In this document: positions 38,275 through 48,141 of the stretch, piece by piece
Numbering within the stretch: the stretch's first letter is position 1
Layout: every line of letters begins with the position of its first letter
Source: Nostoc sp. TCL26-01
GTDB lineage: Bacteria; Cyanobacteriota; Cyanobacteriia; Cyanobacteriales; Nostocaceae
DNA length: 64,000 bases
Assembly (NCBI RefSeq): GCF_013393945.1
Contig: NZ_CP040297.1
Coordinates: 3,302,804 to 3,366,803 of the forward strand
Direction of reading: 5' to 3'
Made by a program: the position numbers and the translations under genes
The notes under the pieces: model-generated
The model's database searches: none
Seen by the model: the letters and a program-made list of their open reading frames with translations, nothing else
What the model was told of the DNA's origin: nothing

Positions 38275-38319
38275 TTAGTCATTAGTTACTGGTGACTAAC
38301 AACTCGCTTTGACTGATGG

Positions 38320-39348
38320 CTAATCGCTGCTACTGCTGCGTAATATTTCATACTGAGATTGCAGTTGTTCCATCACTTGATTGTCTACAGCTTCTTTGGC
38401 CATGCGAATGGCGTTAAAAACTGAAGGTGCTTGAGAACTACCATGACCAATCAAACACACTCCTGACACTCCCAATAGCAAAGCACCGCCGTGTTCTGCA
38501 TGATCCATACGCTGCTTAATTCGCTTCAGGTTGGGTCTTAAAATTGCTGTGCCGATTTGACCGTGTAATCCCTGGGGTAATTCTTCGCGTAAGATTTGCA
38601 GAATCACACCACCGATCGCTTCGGCAAATTTGAGTAAAATATTACCCACGAAGCCATCACAGACAATGACATCAAACTCCCCAGACAGCACATCCCGCCC
38701 TTCTGCGTTACCAATAAAAGTAATGTGAGTATTTTCTCGCAGAAGTTCGTGTGTCCGCAGGGCTAATTCATTACCTTTGGTGTCTTCTTCACCAATATTC
38801 AACAAACCTACCTTGGGTGCTTCTGTCCCTAAAACAAACTGACTGTATATCGAACCCATCACAGCAAACTGTTCTAAAAACTTGGGACGGCAGTCTACAT
38901 TTGCGCCGACATCAAGTATCAGTACTGGTTTGCCAGCTTTAATTGTTGGAAAAACTGTGCCAATTGCCGGACGATCAATTCCCGGCAACCTTCCCAAACG
39001 CAACAGTGCTGATGCCATCGCTGCCCCAGAATGGCCGGCAGAAAATACCGCATCAGCTTGCTGCTGCTTCACCAAATCCATCGCTACATTAATAGAAGCC
39101 TTGCGTTTGCGTCTTACTGCATTTAAAGGCTCTTCATCCATGGCGATCGCATCCTCAGCAGGAACGATCTCTACCTGCTCCAAATTAGTTTTTGGAGGCA
39201 TGGCAGCTGCAATCTGTTGGGGATCACCTACCAACAATACTTTTACACCCAATTCTTCGCTTGCTCGCACTGCGCCAGCAACGATTTCTCCGGGTGCATG
39301 ATCCCCTCCCATTGCGTCAATTGCTATCCGTACGCAAGTCGATCCCAT
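38320..39348 (-). CDS. plsX: Phosphate acyltransferase PlsX
   Basis: 342 residues. RIAIDAMGGDHAPGEIV at the N-terminus, AVFSAGHSGAAMASALLRLGRLPGIDRPAI in the middle and VVCDGFVGNILLKFAEAIG near the end are diagnostic. It converts acyl-ACP to acyl-phosphate for the PlsY route to lysophosphatidate. First gene of the plsX-fabH-fabD-plsC block on the minus strand. Confidence 0.97.
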   Translation of the reverse strand: MGSTCVRIAIDAMGGDHAPGEIVAGAVRASEELGVKVLLVGDPQQIAAAMPPKTNLEQVEIVPAEDAIAMDEEPLNAVRRKRKASINVAMDLVKQQQADAVFSAGHSGAAMASALLRLGRLPGIDRPAIGTVFPTIKAGKPVLILDVGANVDCRPKFLEQFAVMGSIYSQFVLGTEAPKVGLLNIGEEDTKGNELALRTHELLRENTHITFIGNAEGRDVLSGEFDVIVCDGFVGNILLKFAEAIGGVILQILREELPQGLHGQIGTAILRPNLKRIKQRMDHAEHGGALLLGVSGVCLIGHGSSQAPSVFNAIRMAKEAVDNQVMEQLQSQYEILRSSSSD

Positions 39349-39582
39349 TGCTCAAAGCTTCTAGAAACCTTACAAATTTTACCAGATGGCTTGGCGGAAA
39401 AATCTTAACTTTCCCAATACCACATTATTCTTGTCACTATTGCAACAGGCTTTAGCGGCAAGCCCAAGATAGCATAAATTGAGTGATGAGTGGGGGATGG
39501 GGAGAGGGGGGATGGGGAGATAGGGAGATTGGGGGGAAAGAACCTATATAAGTATTTTCTCCTTGTCCCCTTGTCCCTACTC

Positions 39583-41058
39583 TCAACTACTCAGTACCCA
39601 ATCAACCAACAACCGCACACCGTAACCAGTCGCCCCAGCGCTGTTGTAGCCGTTGTCTTTGTCTGTCCACACGGGGCCGGCTATATCTAGGTGCGCCCAA
39701 TTTGTATCTTTGACAAACTGCTTGAGGAATAATGCCGCAGTAATGGAACCACCAGGACGCGGCCCGGTATTTTTCATATCGGCAATGCCTGATTTCAATC
39801 CTTCAAAATATTTTTCTTCTAAAGGCATCCGCCAAATTTTCTCTCCAGAAGCTTCGGCGGCTTGTTCTAATTGCTTGGCTAAAACATCATCGGGGGTGTA
39901 TAGACCGGCAATGTCATCACCCAAAGCAATGACGTTTGCACCGGTGAGGGTGGCTAAATCGACAATGGCATCTAACCCTAGTTTGTCGGCAAAAACTAAG
40001 GCATCTGCCAGAGTTAAACGCCCTTCAGCGTCGGTATTATTAACTTCGATTGTTTTGCCATTAGATGCTTTTAAGATGTCTCCTGGGTGCATGGCGTGAC
40101 CGCTAATCATATTTTCCGTCGCCGCCGAGATGAAGTGAACTTCCGTATCTGGCTTGATTTGAGCGATCGCTTTTGCTGCACCCAAGGTGGCAGCTGCACC
40201 ACCCATATCAATTTTCATGGTTTCGATACCGCTACCAGCACCTTTGATATTCAGTCCACCGGAGTCAAAGGTTAAACCTTTACCGATAATTGCTAATTTG
40301 CGTTTGGGTGTGCCTTCTGGCTTATAAGTGAGGTGAATAAATTTTGGTGGCAAATCAGAAGCTTGGGCAACTCCTAAAAAAGCTCCCATACCTAATTTTT
40401 CACATTCTTCTCGCTCTAGGATTTCCAATTGCAAACCATGTTCATTAGCAATTTGTTGAGCAGTTTCCGCTAAAGTAATTGGTGTGACGCTGTTGGCTGG
40501 TGCTGCTACCAATTCTCTAGCCAAAATTACACCCGATACAATTTGATTAGCCCGGTTGATTGCCGCTTCTTGTCCGGCAAAACCCAGCAATTCTATCGTT
40601 TTTAATTGAGAACCTTTATCTTCTGGCTCTGATTTAAAGCGATTGTCTTGGTAGATGGCTAATTGTACACCTTCAGCGATCGCCTGGGCTGATGCTGTGG
40701 GGTCGTCGTTCCATAAGGGAAAGTTGAACCCTAAAACTTTACTTTTTTGTTTCTTAGCGACTCTACCTACAGCCGCCGCCGCCCTTCTTAAAGATTCGAT
40801 TTTCCAAGCTTCGGGTTTGCCCAAACCTACCAAAATTAGTTTGCGTATTGGGCTATTCCCACTAACACGGGTAAAAATTGTAGTGTTAGCTTTACCTGTA
40901 AATTCTTCCTCCGCAATTAGTTCCTGCAAAACACCAGAAAACTTTTCATTCAAAGTTGCCAGTTCGCCAGTTAACTCTACTGCATCTTCAAATAATCCAA
41001 TCGCTAAACTATCGCCCGCCCACTCTAGCAAAGGCTTATCACTCAATTGAATTGCCAT
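39583..41058 (-). CDS. pepA: Leucyl aminopeptidase (M17)
   Basis: 491 residues. Metal and active-site motifs [16 protein letters not shown] and [18 protein letters not shown], with [13 protein letters not shown] between them, define the M17 family. It is a cytosolic two-metal exopeptidase, usually a hexamer, that removes N-terminal Leu and other residues and takes part in peptide turnover. The N-terminal 150 residues are the typical regulatory/DNA-binding-like domain. A heptamer-repeat tract follows its 3' end. Confidence 0.96.
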   Translation of the reverse strand: MAIQLSDKPLLEWAGDSLAIGLFEDAVELTGELATLNEKFSGVLQELIAEEEFTGKANTTIFTRVSGNSPIRKLILVGLGKPEAWKIESLRRAAAAVGRVAKKQKSKVLGFNFPLWNDDPTASAQAIAEGVQLAIYQDNRFKSEPEDKGSQLKTIELLGFAGQEAAINRANQIVSGVILARELVAAPANSVTPITLAETAQQIANEHGLQLEILEREECEKLGMGAFLGVAQASDLPPKFIHLTYKPEGTPKRKLAIIGKGLTFDSGGLNIKGAGSGIETMKIDMGGAAATLGAAKAIAQIKPDTEVHFISAATENMISGHAMHPGDILKASNGKTIEVNNTDAEGRLTLADALVFADKLGLDAIVDLATLTGANVIALGDDIAGLYTPDDVLAKQLEQAAEASGEKIWRMPLEEKYFEGLKSGIADMKNTGPRPGGSITAALFLKQFVKDTNWAHLDIAGPVWTDKDNGYNSAGATGYGVRLLVDWVLSS

Positions 41059-41114
41059 GTTGGGATTTCATCTAACTATTCGTTCTTGTACCAGTATTGC
41101 TCAAAAATTAAGTT

Positions 41115-41225
41115 TCAGGATGAGGGAGTGGGGAGTGCTGAGTGCTGAGTGAGGGAGTGAGGGAGTGAGGGAGTGCTGACTAATGACCATTGACTATTGA
41201 CTATTGACCAATGACTATTGACCAT
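41115..41225. repeat. GAGTGCT/GAGGGA and GACTATT tandem repeats
   Basis: Spacer before the Uma2 gene, with GAGTGCTGAGTGCTGAGTGAGGGAGTGA-type units followed by GACTATTGACCAATGAC units. No gene. Confidence 0.75.
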
Positions 41226-41265
41226 ATAATTAAAATTATCTGCAAACCTTCTGTGTGGCATCACT

Positions 41266-41964
41266 ATGACCCCAGCCTTATCCCCAAATCAACGGGCAGA
41301 AGTGTTCTATCCCAGTTCTGATGGTGAACCTTTGGCAGAAAGCTATGCCCATTTGTGTGTGATACTGGCGACGCTGGAAATTCTCCGCCAGTATTTAGTA
41401 GGACAACAAGCAACAGTCCTCGCTAATCAGTATCTCTACTACGCTCAAGGTTTTCCCAAGTTGCGAGTCGCCCCTGATATGATGGTGATTTTTAACGTCG
41501 CTCCTGGTGGTCGAGATAACTATAAAGTGTGGGAGGAAGGTGAGGTTCCATCTGTGATTTTTGAGATGACTTCGGCTGGAACAAAAAATCACGATCAGGA
41601 ATTTAAGAAGACGTTGTACGAGCAACTTGGTGTCAAAGAATACTGGCTATTTGATCCCAGAGGCGAATGGATTAAGGAGCAGTTGCAGGGTTATAGGTTG
41701 CGGCGAGAAATGTATGAATTGATTACGGATAATCGCAGTGAAGTTTTGGGGTTGCGGTTACAGGTAGAAGGAGACTTGATCGGTTTTTACCGAGAAGATA
41801 CGGGAGAAAAATTGCTGAATCCCACAGAACAGGCACAAGCCCTACGAGAAGCGCAACAGAGGATAGATGTAGAAGCCCAAGCTAGAGAGCAAGCAGAACA
41901 GCAGGTAGAACAATTAAAGCAACGTTTGCGATCGCTTGGCGTTGATCCTGAGCAAGTCGGGTGA
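41266..41964 (+). CDS. Uma2-family (DUF820) putative nuclease, with coiled-coil tail
   Basis: 232 residues. The PD-(D/E)xK-like core reads KLRVAPDMMVIFNV, then PSVIFEMTSAGTKNHDQEFKKTLYEQLGVKEYWLFDPRGEW, the Uma2/DUF820 signature (Asp, ExxS and K region). The last 45 residues form a Gln/Glu-rich coiled coil (AREQAEQQVEQLKQRLRSLG), common in cyanobacterial members. The family is highly expanded in cyanobacteria and annotated as restriction-endonuclease-like; real activity is unproven. A second member lies at 46854. Confidence 0.9.
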   Translation: MTPALSPNQRAEVFYPSSDGEPLAESYAHLCVILATLEILRQYLVGQQATVLANQYLYYAQGFPKLRVAPDMMVIFNVAPGGRDNYKVWEEGEVPSVIFEMTSAGTKNHDQEFKKTLYEQLGVKEYWLFDPRGEWIKEQLQGYRLRREMYELITDNRSEVLGLRLQVEGDLIGFYREDTGEKLLNPTEQAQALREAQQRIDVEAQAREQAEQQVEQLKQRLRSLGVDPEQVG

Positions 41965-42004
41965 GAAACAGTTAATTTTAACTATCGTTTAGGTAGGAGA
42001 AAAT

Positions 42005-42664
42005 ATGAGTTTTTCTAGCATTGCTGTTAGTTTTATTGTAGCTTACAGTACAGTTAGCCCACCTATTTTGCATCATGCTACAACGTTTTCAGACTCAGGC
42101 AACTTTTTGATGCAAATACCGAAAACAACTAAAAAACTTGAGCAGATTAAACAACTGCAATCGAATCCTCCAAGTTCTCCACAGTCTCAAACTGAAGAAT
42201 CTCCTAGTCAAAAATTAACTCGGTGTTTGAGAAGAATTAGAAATTCTCAATCCCGTCAAAATAGTGGGGTTAATTCTTCACAACCAAGAATTAACACTCA
42301 ACTAAGACGACGGCAGAGGGAAGTGATAACAACATCACCAAAACCGTCAAGTCTCAACATCTTAAATAATAGTCGTGCAGCTTGCCAAAATTGCTATGTT
42401 CAGTATCCAGTCTTAGCAAGGCAACGAGGGATAGAAGGTAGAGTAGAAATAGCTGTTGATACTGATGCTCAAGGTAATGTCATTAAAGCCCGCATTATCC
42501 GTTCCAGTGGAAATTCCATATTAGATAAGGAAACCTTGAGGCAAGCCTGGAACTGGAAGTTAAAACCTGCATCTGATAGTAGACAAGAGGTAAAGATAGC
42601 CACCGAATATATTATAGCAGGCTCATGTCGTCATCAAGATTTACAAGAACGGAAACCTTCCTAA
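42005..42664 (+). CDS. TonB C-terminal-domain protein, short form
   Basis: 219 residues. A hydrophobic N-terminus (MSFSSIAVSFIVAYSTV) may be a signal or anchor. A low-complexity Gln/Ser/Arg region follows, then CQNCYVQYPVLARQRGIEGRVEIAVDTDAQGNVIKARII and the WNWKLKPA end of a TonB domain, which carries energy or links to outer-membrane receptors. A CxxC (RAACQNC) precedes the domain, the same feature as in the larger protein at 44193. No ExbB/ExbD genes are adjacent. Confidence 0.85.
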   Translation: MSFSSIAVSFIVAYSTVSPPILHHATTFSDSGNFLMQIPKTTKKLEQIKQLQSNPPSSPQSQTEESPSQKLTRCLRRIRNSQSRQNSGVNSSQPRINTQLRRRQREVITTSPKPSSLNILNNSRAACQNCYVQYPVLARQRGIEGRVEIAVDTDAQGNVIKARIIRSSGNSILDKETLRQAWNWKLKPASDSRQEVKIATEYIIAGSCRHQDLQERKPS

Positions 42665-42771
42665 CTTTCTATTGGTAAAATTATCTAATTGAAGTTAGAG
42701 AAAATTATCTTTTAGTAACAGCTTCAGCCCTTTTCTTAGCACTAAATTCCTGACTACAAACATGGAATTAT

Positions 42772-43878
42772 TTACACCGTTCTACTTACATCAATTGCAA
42801 ATTTACTGGCGATCGCCTTCATAATTTCTTGCTCTTTTGGTGTAACCTGATGATCAAGCTGGGCGATGGTTTGGCATTGGGCTAGTAGGGGTACGGCAAA
42901 ATCACGATTGAGTTGGTTGAGTAGTTGCTCTAACGGTTGGGGTGATTTGATATTTTGTGAGATTACTTCCAAGGATGCAGGACTTAAATTCACTGCTTGG
43001 AGTTCGGGAATAATTTCTGCCCAAGTTTTTTCTGGATGACTGGCGAGGATCATATGAACTAATATTTGATCCATGATGGCTTTTTGGGCGATCGCTGTTT
43101 CTAAATATTTTTCACTCTCGGCTTTTAAGTTTGCCAGTGTTTCTGGAGAATTTAAGGGAGTTGCTGCGTCTAATTTCGCTTCATAAAACCGACAAGCTGC
43201 GTATCCTAAAGAATAACTCATGGCGGCATTGGAACTAGCGGCGATCGCTGCACCTGCAAAGGGTACATTCCTTAATAAAGCTAATCCTGCTGCTTTGAGG
43301 AGGCGATTACCACCCAACCCTAAACCAAAAATTGTTAAAAGTTCCCCTTTTCTAGCTGGATCTTTGGCATCAAGACCATAAGCAACCGCAATCTCATACA
43401 GCATTTCTGTTTGCAATTTTAATGTGGCGGCTAAATCAACTGCTAACAAAGCTGCGGCGACTCCCGGCAAAATACTACTTGCTAACCCAACACCACCAGA
43501 TTGGGCTGCTTTTTCCAGCATAATTCGGTGAGCAATTTGCTGAGGTGATTCTTGGGGATATTTCTGTTTGAGATTATTAACTATTGCCTCTAATTTCTCT
43601 ATATCTACATTATCAGTTGCCCCAATCAACCAATTCAGATTGAGAAACCCTGATAGCTTTCTAATCAGCCAATTTTGACTTAAGTTATCAATAACTTTGC
43701 CTGTAATTTGCGTCCCTTGTTCAAACAAATTCTGTGTTTGCTTGGCTGTTGCTGCACCAACTCCCACCAATGCGTCTAAAGCTTCCATAACAGATAGCTT
43801 ATGATTTTTTTCTGTTCCTGTGATTTTATTAGATGAATTAAATGATTCGTTATTTTTGGATGGAGTTTTATCTGACAT
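42772..43878 (-). CDS. EcsC/TerB-like hypothetical protein
   Basis: 368 residues. A hydrophobic Gly/Ala-rich central part (GGVGLASSILPGVAAALLAVDLAATLKLQTEMLYEIAVAYGLD, then GNRLLKAAGLALLRNVPFAGAAIAASSNAAMSYSLGYAACRFYEA) resembles EcsC- or DUF697-type membrane-associated helical bundles. The end (PLLAQCQTIAQLDHQVTPKEQEIMKAIASKFAI) looks like a TerB-type helical domain. Function unknown; the family names rest on visual resemblance. Confidence 0.7.
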   Translation of the reverse strand: MSDKTPSKNNESFNSSNKITGTEKNHKLSVMEALDALVGVGAATAKQTQNLFEQGTQITGKVIDNLSQNWLIRKLSGFLNLNWLIGATDNVDIEKLEAIVNNLKQKYPQESPQQIAHRIMLEKAAQSGGVGLASSILPGVAAALLAVDLAATLKLQTEMLYEIAVAYGLDAKDPARKGELLTIFGLGLGGNRLLKAAGLALLRNVPFAGAAIAASSNAAMSYSLGYAACRFYEAKLDAATPLNSPETLANLKAESEKYLETAIAQKAIMDQILVHMILASHPEKTWAEIIPELQAVNLSPASLEVISQNIKSPQPLEQLLNQLNRDFAVPLLAQCQTIAQLDHQVTPKEQEIMKAIASKFAIDVSRTV

Positions 43879-44192
43879 TTTTGATCAATATACTCAATTA
43901 GATATCTATATTTAGTTATAGTAGAATGCTATAACTTCTGACATCTCCCAATTAGTATAAGTTAGCATATAGGAATCCGATTTGATGACTGTTAGCGCGG
44001 CTTGGCGCAGCCTAATAATTTGTGTAGGTAGGCAATAGGGAATAGGCTATAGGCACTCTTGTAAGAAGTTCCTTGACGGGTACTGATTTTTTTGTGTAAG
44101 CACAGGCTACGCCAACAAAAATCAAATAATAGTTCTATTTTTCCATATTCATTCCTCAAAACTCCACTCGTTTTTGAGTGGAGTTTTCATAT
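43879..44192. other. Spacer with GGAATCCGATTTGAT repeat
   Basis: Includes TATAGGAATCCGATTTGATGACTG and GTGTAAGCACAGGCTACGCCAAC, matching sequence at 31640-31690. ACTCCACTCGTTTTTGAGTGGAGT (44161-44184) is a perfect hairpin eight bases from the 3' end of the next minus-strand gene and is a likely terminator for it. Confidence 0.6.
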
Positions 44193-45692
44193 TTATTCCT
44201 GAGTTGTAGGTGCAGGTTGTGACTGGGATGATTGACGTAAACTACGTAAAGTTGCCCGTAACTTGTTTTGGCTAGAGGATGCACTATTTTCTCTACGTCG
44301 TCGCCGATTTGTATTCTGAGATCCAGGATTATTTGCGGTTTGCTCGCGTCTAAGTCGGCGTAAAGACTCTCTTACATTTCCTCTTCTGGTAACTGATGAG
44401 TTGACATTTGTGCTTTGTTGTGGATTAGAAGTTAGTTCGGTTGTTAATGTGCGTCTGCGTCTAACTCTGGTTTCGTTAGAGGTATCAGTGGAAACATTAT
44501 TACTAGTAGAAGTTAGCAAGCGTCTCTGTCTAGGAGCTTCTTGTGTATTGTTAGTATTGGCTGTTGTCTGCTGGTTGTTCTCTTCGGTTTCTCTTTGTCG
44601 CTTACGTTCTTGGACTTGACGATATCGTCGTGAACCTTGGAGAGCGAATTCAGTAGCGATCGCCACGCCTTGTCTACCACCATCGACAGGTTTTAATTTC
44701 CAGTTACGTGCTTGTCTGGCGGTTTCTTCGTCTAATTCTCGATTGCCACTGGATTTGGCAATTCTGACATTAGTAACATTACCTTGGGCATCAGTATCAA
44801 CGGCAACCTCGACTCTACCTTCCACACGTTGCCGTTTAGCCGATTCTGGATACTTAACATTACATTCACGGCAAGCTGCACGACCATTTACTGATCTGTT
44901 GGGATTGGATTCAGTAGTGATTTTTGGGGGTGTTGGTGCGGTGGCTACAGTTGAAGTATTTCCCGAACCACTGCCAATACCATTACCGCTACCAGAACCT
45001 ATGCCATTCCCGGAACCACTGCCAATACCATTACCGCTACCAGAACCTATGCCATTACCGGAACCATTGCCTATGCCATTACCACCGGGAGAACCTATAC
45101 CAAGACCAGAACTAGTTGAGATATTTTCTTGACTACTGGAAGAATTTCTCAAGCCGCTTAAAAGTTTTCTTAAATTATCACTACTTTGATTTGGGGAATT
45201 AGTTGTTGGTGATTGTGGTTGGGTAGCAACTTCTTGGGATAGCTCATTGACTGGCTGCGTTTTTTCAACTATGTTTTTTTCCGGTTGCTGTGGCACTTGA
45301 GGAGCTTTAAAGCGTTCTACCAACTTCTGCACAGGTGGCTCTTGTTTCGTAACCTGTGGCTTGGGTGCGATACTCCTCAAGGGAGTGGCTGTCGCCAACG
45401 CAATTTCACTAATAGAGCCACCACCACCACCGCCACCACTGACGCTGGGAGGTTTTTCTGCTGCCAAAATTTCTTTAGGTGGTTTTTCCGCTTCTTCCGT
45501 TACCGGATCAGCGATCGCTATTTCTATTGATTGATCTTCCCCTTGTGGCACTCGTATCAGTAAATTAGCCAACCCGGAAGACAACAGGCCAAGATGCAAG
45601 ACCATTGAGCCAACCAGACTGTAAGTTAAAAAAGACTTAAGAGTCTTAATTTCTTTGGAACGCTGCTCGACATTGTAGCCGGAAAATGTCAT
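44193..45692 (-). CDS. TonB-family protein with unusual C-terminal extension
   Basis: 499 residues. One N-terminal membrane anchor (about 18-45), a Pro/Glu/Lys-rich spacer, a GGGGGGGS run, an exact tandem repeat of GNGIGSGS units, then a CxxC (RAACRECNVKYPESAKRQRVE) and TonB domain (about residues 265-350: VEGRVEVAVDTDAQGNVTNVRI to ARNWKLKPVDGG). Unusually, about 150 residues rich in Arg, Asn, Gln and Ser follow the domain, whereas canonical TonB ends there. It is a paralogue of the 219-residue protein at 42005. Probably an envelope-spanning energy coupler. Confidence 0.85.
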   Translation of the reverse strand: MTFSGYNVEQRSKEIKTLKSFLTYSLVGSMVLHLGLLSSGLANLLIRVPQGEDQSIEIAIADPVTEEAEKPPKEILAAEKPPSVSGGGGGGGSISEIALATATPLRSIAPKPQVTKQEPPVQKLVERFKAPQVPQQPEKNIVEKTQPVNELSQEVATQPQSPTTNSPNQSSDNLRKLLSGLRNSSSSQENISTSSGLGIGSPGGNGIGNGSGNGIGSGSGNGIGSGSGNGIGSGSGNGIGSGSGNTSTVATAPTPPKITTESNPNRSVNGRAACRECNVKYPESAKRQRVEGRVEVAVDTDAQGNVTNVRIAKSSGNRELDEETARQARNWKLKPVDGGRQGVAIATEFALQGSRRYRQVQERKRQRETEENNQQTTANTNNTQEAPRQRRLLTSTSNNVSTDTSNETRVRRRRTLTTELTSNPQQSTNVNSSVTRRGNVRESLRRLRREQTANNPGSQNTNRRRRRENSASSSQNKLRATLRSLRQSSQSQPAPTTQE

Positions 45693-45783
45693 AGCTTATT
45701 GCTACCTATTCTCACTAACTTAGACATATTAGAATAGGACTTGGCAAATACGCAAGTAAAAAATAAATTTTCTGGCCAACTGA

Positions 45784-46569
45784 CTAAACAGCAAATGTCC
45801 GCTTTTCTAGTAATAATTCTAGGCGATCGCCTGGATTGGGTTCCCACACCTGTGTAGAGAGATTGTGTTTCGCCAGTGATAAACGCACATCTGCAACACT
45901 TCCTTCTACATTGATCAAGTTTGCTATTAACCCCGTAAATCTCACATCTCCCCCAGCTGCTGTAGGTAAGATAACTTGCGGTTCTAACCACTGTGCCAGT
46001 TCTAATACACTTTGATTACCTTTAATAATTGCCCCTACCAAAGGTAAACTCAAGTTAACAATCGGTGTAATCACAACATCAACTGGTGCATACAGTTTTA
46101 ACTGTGGCGAATGATAACCGTGGGGTTCGTAGTAAACGGTTAAACCAGTGGTCAGTTCTTTGAGAAGATAACTATTCTCTATCAGAGTCGGGCCAATAGG
46201 AGAACCAGGAAAAGCTCTAAATTCTACTTGATGATTGAGCTGAAAACTTTCACCATGAGCTAAAGTTGTCACATCTGTGTAACCCAAAGCTTTAGCTACT
46301 TTTGCCGCATTAGGAGAAGCGACAACTGGGATATTATGGTCTAGTTGCTTGAGCGTTGGTGGATGAGCGTGGTCTTCTAAACCTTGAGATAGCAAAATTA
46401 AATCAATATTCTCCGGGATGGGACACTCTTTTAGGCGATCGCCTTTAAACAACCAGTCTAAATTAGCAAATACTAACGAATCAACTAGCCAAGGGTCAAT
46501 CAGTATCCGTTGGTTACTCAGTTCCAACAGCCAACTGTTGTTGTCCAACCAAGTTAAGTACATAGCCAA
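45784..46569 (-). CDS. Metallo-beta-lactamase-fold hydrolase
   Basis: 261 residues. Fold signs: MYLTWLDNNSWLLELSNQRILIDPWLVDS at the start and ENIDLILLSQGLEDHAHPPTL in place of the usual SHxHxDH metal motif (Ser-Gln for Ser-His; Asp-His kept). VASPNAAKVAKALGY and the C-terminal IKGNQSVLELAQWLEP are typical of UlaG/YtnP-like proteins. The altered first ligand suggests one metal or reduced activity. The ATG may be two codons further in (MYLTW). Confidence 0.8.
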   Translation of the reverse strand: MAMYLTWLDNNSWLLELSNQRILIDPWLVDSLVFANLDWLFKGDRLKECPIPENIDLILLSQGLEDHAHPPTLKQLDHNIPVVASPNAAKVAKALGYTDVTTLAHGESFQLNHQVEFRAFPGSPIGPTLIENSYLLKELTTGLTVYYEPHGYHSPQLKLYAPVDVVITPIVNLSLPLVGAIIKGNQSVLELAQWLEPQVILPTAAGGDVRFTGLIANLINVEGSVADVRLSLAKHNLSTQVWEPNPGDRLELLLEKRTFAV

Positions 46570-46853
46570 AAGAAGATAACATTTATCTTCATTGTGACAC
46601 CAGAGTTAAGAGTATTGAGCGAATATAATTTAATCCAGCACTAAAATCAGCTATAAGACTCATATTTGATTTTTGTTGATATAGCCTGCGCTGACCCATA
46701 CAAAACTCAGTATATATTCATTTTCTAGAACCCTATTGCCTTTCATTAAATTGAGTGAGGAAGTGAGGGAGTAAATAATTTGACTGTTGACTAATGACTA
46801 ATGACTAATGTCTGACTACGCAAATCACTTTAGTAATCAAAGCAGATTCTCAT

Positions 46854-47477
46854 ATGACACAATCTCTACAAAAACTATTCACATTTGATGAATTTTTAGA
46901 GTTTTTAGAAACACAACCCGAAAATATTCGCTACGAATTATATGATGGAGAAATTATCCAAATGCCTTTACCGACTGGCGACCATGAAGAAATTATTGCG
47001 TTTTTAGTAAAAATATTCATGGTCGAATGTCACCGTCTTAAGCTTAATTACGGTATTCCAAAAACTGTACTAGTAAAACCAGAAAATAAAAAATCTGGTT
47101 ATTTTCCAGATATCCCTTTATTAAATTTACCTAATTTAATAAATGAACCACAATGGAAAAAAGAGTCTATTGTAACTCAATCTGAATCAATACCATTAGT
47201 AATAGAAGTAGTCAGTACTAACTGGAGAGATGATTATTACAAAAAGTTTGCTGATTATGAGGAAATGGGTATTAAAGAGTATTGGATCGTGGATTATGCA
47301 GCATTGGCTAGCAAAGTGTTAATAGGCGACCCCAAACAGCCCACAATCACAGTTTACTCTTTAACTGATGATGGTGAATACAGTCGTAAACAGTTTAAAG
47401 GTAATGACTGTATAGAGTCATCAACATTTCCCGAATTAAATTTAACTGCTCAACAAATTTTTTCAGCAAGTTATTAA
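46854..47477 (+). CDS. Uma2-family (DUF820) putative nuclease
   Basis: 207 residues. TFDEFLEFLETQPENIRYELYDGEIIQMPLPTGDHEEI, YFPDIPLLN (Asp), IPLVIEVVSTNWRDDYYKKFADYEEMGIKEYWIVDYAALAS are the conserved Uma2 blocks (Asp, ExxS, Lys). Canonical length without a coiled-coil tail. Not a close paralogue of the gene at 41266. Function unproven. Confidence 0.9.
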   Translation: MTQSLQKLFTFDEFLEFLETQPENIRYELYDGEIIQMPLPTGDHEEIIAFLVKIFMVECHRLKLNYGIPKTVLVKPENKKSGYFPDIPLLNLPNLINEPQWKKESIVTQSESIPLVIEVVSTNWRDDYYKKFADYEEMGIKEYWIVDYAALASKVLIGDPKQPTITVYSLTDDGEYSRKQFKGNDCIESSTFPELNLTAQQIFSASY

Positions 47478-47510
47478 TTGCAGTAGAGATTCTTATTTTT
47501 AAAAGTTTTG

Positions 47511-47670
47511 GGCGAATATAATTCGCTACTACACAAACCAAGTCTGCTTGCGCGGACTAAGTAAAATTAAGGATTTCCAACCTACGGAGGTGGTTTTGCC
47601 TGTGTAGCCAAGCCACTACTTTGGGCGGGTTTCCCAACTTGTAGCAAGTGGCGCGCGATTTCTAATCGCC
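47511..47670. repeat. Dispersed palindromic-end repeat, copy 2
   Basis: Inverted copy of 16792-16908: starts GGCGAATATAATTCGCT and ends CGATTTCTAATCGCC, with about 43 extra bases near the right end. Confidence 0.65.
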
Positions 47671-47680
47671 GGATCTGATG

Positions 47681-47866
47681 TTAGAGGACGTTTGAAAAGT
47701 CTGTTTCTTTGTCATGTTGAATGCAGCGTAGCGGAATGAAACATCTCGGTATGTGCCACAAAACCTAGATTCTTCCTGACACTCCGCTCCAGTCAGAATG
47801 ACATTTTTATACCTACTGAAACTTTTCAAACACCCTCTTAATTTAGACTTTTCAAACATCCTCTAA
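47681..47866. mobile_element. MITE-like element with 22-bp terminal inverted repeats
   Basis: Left end TTAGAGGACGTTTGAAAAG (47681 on) and right end (47845-47866) are complementary over 22 bases with one mismatch. The interior has no gene. The right end reaches into the next minus-strand gene and supplies its stop codon. Confidence 0.65.
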
Positions 47867-48141
47867 AAATACTGTTGATAGTACGCTTCTATCGCACCTA
47901 CAGCTGTTAGTAATGGTGAATTTAATGGCTCAATCCAATCAGCAACTTCACGAGCCAATCCCAGAGTTAAGTTGCCGCCTGATGGTTCAAGCTGACCCAT
48001 TAATACTTGATTTCTCAGAGATTGCAGTACATTGATTAAATTGCTTAAACGCTCTGAATTGCCAGAATTATTGAGTATATTTTCCGCAATACTAACTGCT
48101 TGGTCGATTAGTTTGATCAACTCTTCTGTTTTATTTTCCAT
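47863..48141 (-). CDS. Small helical protein coupled to upstream secreted protein
   Basis: 92 residues from the ATG at 48141, which overlaps the stop of the upstream gene by one base (TAATG); an earlier start at 48156 would lie inside that gene. Helical, acidic, cytoplasmic-looking: MENKTEELIKLIDQAVSIAENILNN, then LSNLINVLQSLRNQVLMGQLEPSGG and VGAIEAYYQQYF. No known domain. Tight coupling downstream of a secreted, Cys-bearing protein would suit an immunity or chaperone partner, which is speculation. Its stop codon comes from the end of the adjoining inverted-repeat element, so the original C-terminus may have been changed. Confidence 0.75.
   Translation of the reverse strand: MENKTEELIKLIDQAVSIAENILNNSGNSERLSNLINVLQSLRNQVLMGQLEPSGGNLTLGLAREVADWIEPLNSPLLTAVGAIEAYYQQYF

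Noticed and set aside
45689..45991. 100-codon minus-strand frame overlapping the MBL-fold gene
   Set aside because: Out-of-frame shadow of the gene at 45784-46569.
47662..47859. 65-codon minus-strand frame
   Set aside because: Lies wholly in two repeat elements.
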